Assembly: GCA_020696885.1 (NCBI GenBank)
Contig: JAJFMS010000528.1
Coordinates: 1-5,740, forward strand
Origin: Armatimonadota bacterium
Lineage (GTDB): Bacteria; Armatimonadota; SYMT01
Direction of reading: 5' to 3'
Length of the DNA: 5,740 nucleotides
Of the stretch, positions 1 through 5,642 are shown one piece after another. The notes under the pieces were generated by a model. It worked only from the letters and a program-made list of their open reading frames with translations. It did not search any database and was not told the DNA's origin. The stretch's first letter is position 1; each line of letters starts with the position of its first letter. The position numbers and the translations under genes are program-made.

Positions 1-1329
1 GTCAAGCAGGGCGCGACGAGCCTGGACTGCGAGAGCAGCGGCAACTTCGGCCTGCACGGGCGAGGCTACTACCTGGCCCACAAGCTCATGTGGAAGCCCA
101 AGGTGGATGTCGAGGCCGTGCTGGCTGACTTCTACCAGAAGGCGTTCGGGCCCGCGGCGGCGCCCATGCAGCGCTACTACGAGCGCTTCGACCGGGGCAA
201 CAAGCCGTTGATCAGCACGCACCTGCTGGCCCTTGGTTTCCGAGACGTGGAGGAGGCCTCGAAGCTGGCGGCCGGCCGGGCCGACATCCAGGCGCGGTTG
301 GATCAGATCAAGCAATACCTGCGGTCCGTCCATCTGCGGTGGCTGGTGGACCGCGCACCGGACAAGGCAAAGAAGAAGGAGCTGACTCTGGCGGCGCTCA
401 CCCAGGGGTACCGGACTCGCTACAGCTACATGACCCATTTCGTGGCGATCCGCGAGGGCTGGGCGAACGGTGCGGCCAAGGAGTTCAACGAGCCTTCGTG
501 GGCTCCCGGCGGCTCACGATCCGGCCAGCCCTGGGCCGTGGACCAGCCCTACAGCCATGAGGAAACAGAGCGGGAGTTCCAGGACGGGCTGGCGTACTTT
601 CGACCCGAGACGGTGGACCAAAGGCAGTTCTCCACCGCTCTGGTCCCCGTTACCATCGCCGCCCGTCCGCCCACCCCGCCCGCCGAGAGCGTCCAGACGT
701 ACCAGTGGTGCCTACCCTACGCCTTGTATAGCCACGGGGGCGAGCCGCTGGAGCTCAGCGTGGTATCCGGCACCATCGCGCACTATCGCGACATGGCCCC
801 CGCGCGCTGGGCCGTCACCGATGCTGCCGGCAAGCGCCTCGCCGGCGATCGGCTCCCACTGGACGGCAAGGCCCACCCGATTGCGGTGAAGGTGCCTCGG
901 GCTGGACTCTACTACCTGCAGTTCGACGACTCGATGGCCGGCTGGCAGATTCGGGTCGCGCCGGGTCGCGCGGCCGCGGTGGTGCTGGAACCCGGGCGGC
1001 ACGTGGAGCACGCCGGGTGGATGCAGCCGATGCACTTCTATGTACCCCGGGGCACCCGCGAGCTGCAGTACTACTGGCTGGGGCAGCCGCACCGGGTCCA
1101 CGGCCCCGACGGCGCCCTGCTCAAGGAAGTGCGCACCACCGGCGAGTTCGTACGGGTTCCCGTGCCCGAAGGCGCCGACGGTAAGACGTGGCACTTCACG
1201 CAGATGATGCTGGGGGACCTCTGGTTCCTCAACGCCCCCAACTACCTGGCGGCCTCGCCCGCGGCGCTCCTCGTCCCCAGGGAACTGGCGGAGAAGGACG
1301 GGCTTCGGTGGGTGCGGCAGGGTCGGTAA
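1..1329 (+). CDS. DUF4838 domain protein, C-terminal part (5' end outside window)
   Basis: The reading frame is open from base 1 to the TAA at 1327-1329 (442 residues), so the first ATG at 88 is internal and the true start lies upstream. The first ~70 residues resemble the end of a DUF4838 domain: a tract with GYYLAHKLMW, then DVEAVLADFYQKAFGPAAAPMQRYYERF, in which the FGPAA..M..YY pattern is typical. The remainder is a helical stretch (to about residue 165), then a beta-rich C-terminal region ending in NAPNYLAASPAALLVPREL, a closing segment I associate with long DUF4838 proteins. The family is related to glycoside hydrolases (GH20/GH67-like barrels) and probably acts on polysaccharides, but its substrate is not established. 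No signal peptide can be judged because the N-terminus is missing. It converges with the GIY-YIG gene and shows no functional link to the minus-strand operon. The family call is from recalled motifs; the exact enzymatic role is unknown. Confidence 0.8.
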   Translation, partial: VKQGATSLDCESSGNFGLHGRGYYLAHKLMWKPKVDVEAVLADFYQKAFGPAAAPMQRYYERFDRGNKPLISTHLLALGFRDVEEASKLAAGRADIQARLDQIKQYLRSVHLRWLVDRAPDKAKKKELTLAALTQGYRTRYSYMTHFVAIREGWANGAAKEFNEPSWAPGGSRSGQPWAVDQPYSHEETEREFQDGLAYFRPETVDQRQFSTALVPVTIAARPPTPPAESVQTYQWCLPYALYSHGGEPLELSVVSGTIAHYRDMAPARWAVTDAAGKRLAGDRLPLDGKAHPIAVKVPRAGLYYLQFDDSMAGWQIRVAPGRAAAVVLEPGRHVEHAGWMQPMHFYVPRGTRELQYYWLGQPHRVHGPDGALLKEVRTTGEFVRVPVPEGADGKTWHFTQMMLGDLWFLNAPNYLAASPAALLVPRELAEKDGLRWVRQGR

Positions 1330-1377
1330 GCGGTCGCCCTCTGGGGCCTACCGCCCAACTGTGGGGTCCGAGGGTTG

Positions 1378-1484
1378 GGCGATCCCGAAGGTTGAGCCGT
1401 ACCCAGCCGGGGTGCTTCGGCGGAGAGCAGGATCCGCACCGGTTGGGATTGCCACGGGCGCAAAAGACGCACCCTCGCAATGAC
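1378..1484 (+). repeat. Palindromic element copy A (right half only)
   Basis: These 107 bases align without gaps to 2243-2349 with 6 differences by eye (about 94% identity). The copy starts at the inner left arm (GGCGATCCC, 1378-1386), includes the inner right arm GGGATTGCCAC (1445-1455), and ends with the outer right arm TCGCAATGAC (1475-1484). The outer left arm and ~70 bases of left half found in the complete copies are missing; the sequence upstream is unrelated and runs into the end of the DUF4838 gene. It is therefore a truncated copy. Confidence 0.85.
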
Positions 1485-1485
1485 C

Positions 1486-1533
1486 GTTCTTTTGGTAGCG
1501 AGCTACCGTCCCCAAGCCTCCACGTCATCGCGA
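1486..1533 (+). repeat. 48-bp direct repeat, copy 1 (partner 2018-2065)
   Basis: This segment aligns without gaps to 2018-2065, exactly 532 bases downstream. The shared pattern is GTTCTTT, a variable stretch, then CTACCGYCCCCAAGCC and TCCACGTCATYGCGA. The last 35 bases (1499-1533) differ from 2031-2065 at only 3 positions. It links the right end of copy A to the left arm of copy B, whereas its partner links the GIY-YIG start region to copy C. It looks like conserved flanking or leader sequence of the repeat family rather than a coding or promoter element. Confidence 0.75.
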
Positions 1534-1697
1534 GCCGCCTCGCCGCCGTCTACGCTCTTCGCCGTACTCCCGTGGCGGCGTGGCGATCCCGAAGGTTGGT
1601 GGCGATCCCGAAGGTTGTGAAGTACCACGCCCGGGCACTTCGGCGTCTGGCAGGCCGATCGGGATGGCCGCGGGCAAGAGGCGCCCCTCGCCATGAC
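1524..1697 (+). repeat. Palindromic element copy B (complete, diverged)
   Basis: The outer left arm GTCATCGCGAG (1524-1534) pairs with CTCGCCATGAC (1687-1697), 10 of 11 positions. The inner arms GTGGCGATCCCG (1580-1591) and CGGGATGGCCGC (1660-1671) pair at 10 of 12. The middle resembles copy D (GCTCTTCGCCGT, then a GAAGGTTG tract, then a CTTCGGCG tract). Length is about 174 bases against 179 for copy D. It contains a 19-bp tandem duplication of its inner left arm. It ends 19 bases before the GIY-YIG stop codon. Confidence 0.75.
1580..1617 (+). repeat. Perfect 19-bp tandem duplication in copy B
   Basis: GTGGCGATCCCGAAGGTTG occurs at 1580-1598 and again immediately at 1599-1617 with no mismatch. 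The unit contains the inner left arm of the palindromic element. The other copies have this segment only once, so the duplication is specific to copy B and probably arose by slippage or recombination. Confidence 0.9.
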
Positions 1698-1716
1698 GGG
1701 TCCTTTCGTTGGTGGA

Positions 1717-2013
1717 TCATTCTTCGAGCAGGTCCTCGTAGAGGTCCCGCCACTGGGGGTTTTGGCCGTCGATCAGCTCGAGCTTCCGGCGGCGCGGCCC
1801 GTTCTTGATCTGCTTCTCCCGTTCGATGGCCGAACCCGGGTCATCATGGACTTCGAAGTAGACCAGCTTGTCGACGTTGTACCGCGCCGTGAAGCCCGGA
1901 ACCCGCTTCTCCCGGTGCTCGGTAACCCGACGGAGCAAGTCGTTGGTGACGCCGGTGTAGAGCACGGTGTGCCGCTGGTTCGTCAGGATGTAGACGTAGC
2001 AGGTGCGCGGCAT
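1717..2013 (-). CDS. Small GIY-YIG nuclease-family protein
   Basis: A 98-residue single-domain protein of the GIY-YIG superfamily (YhbQ/UPF0213-like group). Visible motifs: YVYIL (residues 6-10) for the GIY part, LYTG (18-21) for the YIG part, the N24-DLLRR-TEH33 segment with the family arginine around R28, and AIEREKQIK (62-70) with the candidate metal-binding glutamate E64 or E66. The tail has NPQWRDLYEDL (85-95), typical of this group. Full-length members are about 80-100 residues, so the gene looks intact. Its start is supported by AAGGAAAG about 7 bases upstream. The family cuts DNA using one metal ion; members serve in repair or mobile elements, and the role of the small stand-alone group is largely unknown. 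The gene stands alone, converges with the DUF4838 gene, and is enclosed by palindromic repeats, which suggests but does not prove an association with element mobility. Confidence 0.9.
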   Translation of the reverse strand: MPRTCYVYILTNQRHTVLYTGVTNDLLRRVTEHREKRVPGFTARYNVDKLVYFEVHDDPGSAIEREKQIKNGPRRRKLELIDGQNPQWRDLYEDLLEE

Positions 2014-2017
2014 ATCG

Positions 2018-2065
2018 GTTCTTTCCTTAACGAACTACCGCCCCCAAGCCTCCACGTCATTGCGA
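2018..2065 (+). repeat. 48-bp direct repeat, copy 2, reaching the GIY-YIG start
   Basis: Partner of 1486-1533 at constant offset 532. Its left end lies 4 bases upstream of the GIY-YIG start codon (2011-2013), so the ribosome binding site and probable leader of that gene are part of the repeat. Its right end overlaps the outer left arm of element copy C. Confidence 0.75.
2021..2028 (-). promoter_or_regulatory. Ribosome binding site of the GIY-YIG gene
   Basis: On the minus strand this reads AAGGAAAG, 7 bases before the ATG at 2013. It is purine-rich and well spaced, and it supports this start. It falls inside the 48-bp repeat, at the least conserved part: the partner copy has CAAAAGAA-like sequence instead. 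Confidence 0.7.
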
Positions 2066-2170
2066 AGCGCCCGCCGTCGCTCCCGGATCCGCACCGCGCT
2101 TCCGTGGCGCTGTGGCAATCCCGAAGGTTGAGCAGCACGCCGCATGGTGCTTCGGCGCCGGCGCTCCTCC
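2056..2170 (+). repeat. Palindromic element copy C (left half only)
   Basis: It begins with the outer left arm GTCATTGCGAAGCGC (2056-2070) and reaches the inner left arm GTGGCAATCCCGAAGG (2112-2127), followed by TTGAGCAGCACGCC and GTGCTTCGGCG as in the other copies. It then stops where copy D begins. The inner right arm and outer right arm are absent, so it is a truncated left half abutting a complete copy. Confidence 0.75.
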
Positions 2171-2349
2171 GTCAATGCGAAGCGCCCGCCGTCCCTAGCG
2201 CTCTTCGCCGTGCTCCCGCGAGCCTGCCCGTACGGGCGCTGTGGCAATCCCAAAGGTTGAGCCGTACCCAGCCGGGGTGCTGCGGCGGAGAGCAGGATCC
2301 GCACCGGTTGGGATTGCCACGGGCGCCAAAGGCGCGCCCTCGCAATGAC
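2171..2349 (+). repeat. Palindromic element copy D (complete)
   Basis: This is the clearest complete copy, 179 bases. The outer arms are GTCAATGCGA (2171-2180) and TCGCAATGAC (2340-2349), pairing at 9 of 10. The inner arms GTGGCAATCCC (2241-2251) and GGGATTGCCAC (2310-2320) are perfect inverted repeats of 11 bases. Inside the left half is the 12-bp palindrome GCCCGTACGGGC (2226-2237). The right half is about 94% identical to copy A. It contains no open frame resembling a transposase, so it would be non-autonomous if mobile. It could fold as a large nested hairpin in RNA or single-stranded DNA. Confidence 0.85.
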
Positions 2350-2374
2350 TCGTTTCTCTTACGGATTCGCTACT

Positions 2375-2398
2375 CCCATACCCCCATACCCCCATACG
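2375..2398. repeat. Short period-8 repeat (three CCCATAC units)
   Basis: CCCATA recurs at 2375, 2383 and 2391 with CC spacers, giving three octamer units, the last ending in G. It lies 17 bases downstream of the kinase stop codon. It is too short to assign a role and could be a slippage-prone microsatellite. Confidence 0.7.
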
Positions 2399-2415
2399 CT
2401 CATCCGACTACCTAC

Positions 2416-4107
2416 CTAGAGCTGCTCCTGCTGCTCCTTGAGGCCCGGATCACCCGGGAACCGGCTGAGACCTGCGGAGATCGCTTTGCGGGCGGCGTCC
2501 TCGTCGCCGGAGACGCGCAGGGCGTGAGCGCGCAGCACCCAGCCCTCCACCTTCTCCGGCTCCAGTTCGATGGAGCGGGCGGCGTGGGTCTCCGCCTGGC
2601 CCAGCTTGGTGCGGAGCTGCGCCTTGATGACGTCCACTTCGGCCTCGCTCAGCTCTTCCTGCTGGAAGCGCCGGATGGAGGCCGTTACCTCATCCAGCAG
2701 CGTGCGGGCGCTCTTGCGCGCCTGGGCCGCCTCTTCGGCACGGGCCTGCTTGGCGCGCGCCACGACGAGCGCCTGGGCCTTAGTGCGCTCCCGGCTGGCG
2801 TAGGAGTTCGCCCCCAGCACCAGCGCCACGAGCAGCACGGCAAACACCAGCCCACCGATGATCCACCCATACGGCTTCCGCCGCTCCGAGAGCACCGGCG
2901 GGGTGCCGCCTGGCACGCTGGAGTACACCGGTGACGCGGGCATCCGAACCGGTCCGGGGGCGGGTTGGAACGTAGGCGCCGAGGACGGTAGCGGTGTGGG
3001 CCGCCCGGCGGACGGCAGGGCGGTCTGCGTGACCTGCGCGCCGGCGTACCGGCCGCTGTCCACCGCCTCGCGAGAAGGGAACGGGTCCCGGCCCCCCAGC
3101 AGGCGGGTGCGCGCGCACCAGGGGCAGTCCGCCAAGTGCTTGCCGTAGCGGTGCTGGGCGTTCGTCGTGCACTCGATGAGTGCGTCCTCGGCTTCGCGGA
3201 TCGCGGTGACCCACGCTTCGCCGTCCGGCCGCGCGTGCGGGTTGCTATGACCCTCCTCGAAGCACTGTACGAACAGCGCCTGCAGGCGTGGGTGAAGGTG
3301 GCTGAACGGCGGCGCGGCCGGCATCACGCGGTAGGGCACCGATCGGGTGCCGTAGGGAAACTCGCCGCGGAGGATCCGGACCTCGTACGGAGGGGGCTCG
3401 CTCTCGCCGGTGAAGACGCCCGCGAACGGGTGGGTGCCCTCCATCAGGAGCTGGAAGATCAGCACCCCCAGCCCGAACAGGTCGTGCTCCGGCAGCCGGT
3501 CCAGCTCCCGGAACGTCTTGCCCTGCAGCTCCGGCGGCGTGAACTCCGGGCGCCCGACGGCGCACCGGTGGACCGTATGGTTCTGCGCGTCCCGCACCTG
3601 GAAGGAGTCGGTGTCCACCAGCGTCACCAGCGCGGTATCGGTGACGAGGAGGTTCATCTCGTTGAGGTCGCCGATCACGTAGCCGCGGGCGTGGACGGCG
3701 CGCACGGCGGCGGCGAGGTTGCGGGCCGTGCGGTGCAGGTAGAAGTAGTTGAACAGGGGGCACTGGCGGCGGCGCGCCGTGGGGTTATAGAACTCGATCA
3801 GCGGATGCTCGCCCGCCGCGCGGGGCATCACGAATCCCACGACCCGCCGCGTGCCGTCCGCCGTCTGGAGCACGTCCACCGGCCAGGCGATGGAGACGTG
3901 GCCCTGGGAGGCCATCGGATCGTCCGGCGGGTTCGCGATCATGTTCGCGAGTTTGTGCGCGTGCACCGCCGCCGGCTTCCGGTAGACTTTCGCCACCCAC
4001 TGCGCGTCGCCGGGAATGGGGAAGACGAGCGCTTCGCCCCCGGCACCGAGGGTGACGGAGGTGTCGAACTGGAGGACCTGTCCGGTAGATTGCCGTTGTA
4101 GGCGCAT
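2416..4107 (-). CDS. Serine/threonine kinase-like protein with Cys cluster, TM helix and TPR-like tail
   Basis: Protein of 563 residues, third gene of the operon. The kinase domain covers about residues 15-310: glycine-rich loop GAGGEALV (21-28), VAIK-type lysine K40 in WVAKVY, catalytic loop IGDLNEMNLLV (145-155) with D147 and N152, metal-binding D165 in VDTDSF (DFG replaced by DTD), PPE (191-193) in place of APE, and HDLFGLGVLIFQLL (208-221). The HRDLKxxN lysine is N149, as I recall for YegI-like kinases. After the domain come C313, H319, H324 and C328-PW-C331, a likely zinc ribbon; then a Pro-rich linker (365-405), one hydrophobic helix (414-432), an Ala/Arg/Glu-rich probable coiled coil (435-500) and a TPR-like helical pair (about 500-553). 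The ATG at 4107 is chosen because the upstream extension overlaps the phosphatase gene. No Shine-Dalgarno is visible, but the phosphatase stop is only 11 bases upstream, so translational coupling is likely. Basic residues RRK before the helix suggest a cytoplasmic kinase domain and an exported tail, though the tail is also basic. Substrates are unknown. Confidence 0.88.
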   Translation of the reverse strand: MRLQRQSTGQVLQFDTSVTLGAGGEALVFPIPGDAQWVAKVYRKPAAVHAHKLANMIANPPDDPMASQGHVSIAWPVDVLQTADGTRRVVGFVMPRAAGEHPLIEFYNPTARRRQCPLFNYFYLHRTARNLAAAVRAVHARGYVIGDLNEMNLLVTDTALVTLVDTDSFQVRDAQNHTVHRCAVGRPEFTPPELQGKTFRELDRLPEHDLFGLGVLIFQLLMEGTHPFAGVFTGESEPPPYEVRILRGEFPYGTRSVPYRVMPAAPPFSHLHPRLQALFVQCFEEGHSNPHARPDGEAWVTAIREAEDALIECTTNAQHRYGKHLADCPWCARTRLLGGRDPFPSREAVDSGRYAGAQVTQTALPSAGRPTPLPSSAPTFQPAPGPVRMPASPVYSSVPGGTPPVLSERRKPYGWIIGGLVFAVLLVALVLGANSYASRERTKAQALVVARAKQARAEEAAQARKSARTLLDEVTASIRRFQQEELSEAEVDVIKAQLRTKLGQAETHAARSIELEPEKVEGWVLRAHALRVSGDEDAARKAISAGLSRFPGDPGLKEQQEQL

Positions 4108-4118
4108 GGTGGAGAGGG

Positions 4119-4922
4119 CTACCGGCGGGGAGTTGCCAGCAGCAGGGTGAGGTCGTCGTCGGTGCGGTCGGTGATCCGGGGAGAGCGCAGGAATTCTTCC
4201 AGCAATACGTTCGCTTGCTCGATGTCCGTGGCCTCCGCGACAAATCGGAAGAGCGGGGCGAAGAACGGCGCGTGCGGCGTTCCCTCCGGCATGCTCAGCG
4301 CCAGGCGCTGCAGTCCGTCCGTGAGAATCGCGAGCTGATCCACGTAGCCCACCCACAGGCCGTGCTGCGCGGAGGTCAGCGCATCGTCCGAGACTACGAA
4401 CGTGGTGCCGTTAATATATTCGTCGCTCGGCGGGCGGGTTAAAGCAGTAACGCGGCCATCCGTGGAGCGCAGGAGCGCCGCGCCGTCCCCGATCTGCGCC
4501 GCGGCGGCCAGGCTCGGGCTGGCAACCACCACGATCAGCGTGGCGGCCAGCTCGCGCGGCACGGTATCGCGCACCACCGCCTGCTCCAGCACGGCGTTCC
4601 GCGCAGCGAGCAGCGCCGCGTTCAACAGCGCTCGCCAGCCCGCCTCGTCCCGGGGGACCGGCGCCTGCCCGGCGGCGAGGAAGCTCACCGCCGCCTTCAC
4701 GGCTGTCTCCGCCCCCACCGCGCCGAGCTCGGCGGAGCCGGCCCCGTCCGCTACGGCCGCGAAGAGCCACCCCGCCTCTCCGTCTTGCCAGTGGTGTGCG
4801 TCCTGGCATTCCTGACCGGTGCGCGCGTGACTCGTCCCCCGGACGGAGGCCGACACGACCGTCCAGGCGGTCCCGGAGGAAGGTGCTGGGCCTTGGACGT
4901 TGGGCGTTGGGTGAACTTCCAT
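4119..4922 (-). CDS. PP2C-type serine/threonine phosphatase
   Basis: Protein of 267 residues, matching the PP2C_2 group. Motifs in order: H32..TGQECQDA (35-42), metal-binding VADGAGSA (57-64) with D59 and G60, TLIVVVA (128-134), QIGDGAAL (143-150), YINGTTF (169-175), LTDGLQRL (200-207) with D202, and DDDLTLLL (255-262). All expected metal-coordinating aspartates appear present, so it is probably an active Mn/Mg-dependent phosphatase. No signal peptide or membrane segment is seen. It lies between the VWA gene (30-base gap) and the kinase gene (11-base gap), so it most likely reverses the neighbouring kinase's phosphorylation or dephosphorylates the kinase itself. The start at 4922 has GGAG only 2 bases upstream, which is closer than usual. 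The first ~20 residues are Pro-rich and encoded by a short CCCAACG repeat, so a downstream GTG start (codon 23, 4854-4856) cannot be excluded. Confidence 0.92.
   Translation of the reverse strand: MEVHPTPNVQGPAPSSGTAWTVVSASVRGTSHARTGQECQDAHHWQDGEAGWLFAAVADGAGSAELGAVGAETAVKAAVSFLAAGQAPVPRDEAGWRALLNAALLAARNAVLEQAVVRDTVPRELAATLIVVVASPSLAAAAQIGDGAALLRSTDGRVTALTRPPSDEYINGTTFVVSDDALTSAQHGLWVGYVDQLAILTDGLQRLALSMPEGTPHAPFFAPLFRFVAEATDIEQANVLLEEFLRSPRITDRTDDDLTLLLATPRR
4898..4911 (-). repeat. Two tandem CCCAACG heptamers in the phosphatase 5' codons
   Basis: On the minus strand CCCAACG occurs twice in a row, followed by a related TCCAAGG and CCCAG tract. It encodes part of the Pro/Asn-rich N-terminus (PTPNV). 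It looks like intergenic simple sequence read into the gene. Confidence 0.55.
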
Positions 4923-4952
4923 TACTCCGCTTCGTCAACAGTCCGCTTCGCG

Positions 4953-5633
4953 TTACGGGGCGCTGCTCACGGTTCCCGGGGGAGGTAGCGGGACCTGGGC
5001 GTCCATCTTGGACTGGGCCACCTTCTGCATGCTGGTGGAGAGCCACACGAACATCTCGTTGAAGTTGAGGCCGACGAGCTTCACCGGGCGGCGGACCATC
5101 ATCTGCGTGAGCTGGGCCATGTTCGCCCCGTCTACGCCCACCGCGAAGAAGGCGACGCGCTTCTCATCCTCTTCCTGCTTCAGCCGCTTGGTGGCCTGCA
5201 CCACCGTCAGGTCCGGCTCACCCTGCGGCTCGCCGTCCGTGATCATCAGCACCCAGGGCCGGTAGTAAGCGATCCCGTTGGTGCGGTACCGCGCCTTGCG
5301 CTCCTGGAGCAGGTCCAGCGCGCGCGTAATCCCGGTGGCCATGCAGGTGAGACCGTCCGCATTCAGGGTGGGAGGGTCGAACTGGTCCGCGGTGACGAAG
5401 TCCTGGACCACCTTCACCTCGCTGCTGAAGGTGACCACCGCGATCTCCACCCGGCGCGAAGCCAGCGGATCACGGCACAGGTGGTCCCGGAACGTGCGGA
5501 CCCCCTGGTTCAGCGCCACGATCGGCGACCCCTGCATGGAGCCGGACGTATCCAGCAGCAGCACGCACGGACACCGGGGCTCCGGGTTTTCGGCAAACTC
5601 CACCGACTCTTCAAGGCTGGGGAAGACGGACAT
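4953..5633 (-). CDS. TerY-like von Willebrand factor A (VWA) domain protein
   Basis: Protein of 226 residues consisting almost entirely of one VWA domain, the usual size for TerY/YegL-like proteins. The metal-ion-dependent adhesion site is complete: DTSGSM (28-33), the threonine in GLTCMATGI (T96), and ITDGEP (131-136) with D133. Further typical segments are VEIAVVTFSS (62-71), YYRPWVLMITDG (123-134), VAFFAVGVDGANM (160-172) and the C-terminal FNEMFVWLSTSM (191-202). It has no signal peptide or membrane helix, so it is probably cytosolic. It is the first gene of the minus-strand operon, upstream of the phosphatase and kinase genes. In TerY-P type systems the VWA protein is thought to be a metal-dependent adaptor connecting the kinase/phosphatase pair with other proteins; that role is inferred here from domain and context. 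The start has GGAG at 5639-5642, 5 bases upstream. The octamer array begins right behind that site. Confidence 0.93.
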   Translation of the reverse strand: MSVFPSLEESVEFAENPEPRCPCVLLLDTSGSMQGSPIVALNQGVRTFRDHLCRDPLASRRVEIAVVTFSSEVKVVQDFVTADQFDPPTLNADGLTCMATGITRALDLLQERKARYRTNGIAYYRPWVLMITDGEPQGEPDLTVVQATKRLKQEEDEKRVAFFAVGVDGANMAQLTQMMVRRPVKLVGLNFNEMFVWLSTSMQKVAQSKMDAQVPLPPPGTVSSAP

Positions 5634-5638
5634 GGGGG

Positions 5639-5642
5639 CTCC
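5639..5642 (-). promoter_or_regulatory. Ribosome binding site of the VWA gene
   Basis: GGAG on the minus strand, 5 bases before the ATG at 5633. It supports this start and touches the end of the octamer array, so the array lies in the leader or promoter region of the operon. Confidence 0.65.

Larger units (their letters stand above)
1330..1716. other. Gene-free repeat block between convergent genes
   Basis: This 387-base stretch lies between the stop of the DUF4838 gene (+) and the stop of the GIY-YIG gene (-). It contains a right half element (1378-1484), a linker with the upstream member of a 48-bp direct repeat (1486-1533), and a complete palindromic element (1524-1697) carrying a 19-bp tandem duplication. 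The first ~48 bases after the DUF4838 stop show no recognisable feature. I saw no convincing terminator hairpin with a T-tract for either gene, although the element hairpins are followed by short T-rich runs. Frames through the block are open by GC bias but do not look like protein. Confidence 0.75.
2014..2415. other. Gene-free repeat block between the GIY-YIG start and the kinase stop
   Basis: This 402-base stretch lies upstream of the GIY-YIG gene and downstream of the kinase gene, both on the minus strand. It holds the second 48-bp direct repeat (2018-2065), a left half element (2056-2170), a complete element (2171-2349) and a short period-8 repeat (2375-2398). I found no convincing -35/-10 pair for the GIY-YIG gene. 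No standard hairpin plus T-tract terminator is obvious after the kinase stop; the palindromic element is the only strong secondary structure there. Confidence 0.75.

Noticed and set aside
88..1329. ATG at 88 as the true start of the DUF4838 gene
   Set aside because: The frame is open to base 1 and the residues before the ATG fit the same domain, so the gene is simply cut by the window edge.
1188..1808. Plus-strand frame of 206 residues overlapping the DUF4838 3' end
   Set aside because: It reads out of frame through the DUF4838 end and then through palindromic repeats; the composition is low-complexity Arg/Gly/Pro.
1378..2349. Classical insertion sequence
   Set aside because: No DDE, HUH or serine/tyrosine recombinase motif occurs in the block, and no target-site duplication was evident around the complete copies. 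The only enzyme gene is the GIY-YIG nuclease.
2310..2360. Rho-independent terminator formed by the element right half
   Set aside because: The arms are far apart (inner arms 58 bases) and the following run is mixed C/T rather than a T-tract. A terminator role is possible but not supported.
1693..2934. Plus-strand frame of 413 residues across the repeat island
   Set aside because: It runs antisense through the GIY-YIG gene, two repeat copies and the end of the kinase gene, and has no recognisable domain.
3136..4101. Long plus-strand open frame (321 residues) opposite the kinase gene
   Set aside because: It is antisense to a frame with clear kinase motifs, its translation is rich in Arg/Val/His without any domain, and GC-rich DNA commonly leaves such frames open.
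2416..4356. Longer version of the kinase gene starting at 4356
   Set aside because: The extra 83 residues are an out-of-frame reading of the phosphatase C-terminus (DDDLTLLLA region). The kinase-family N-terminus begins naturally at the ATG at 4107, just after the phosphatase stop.
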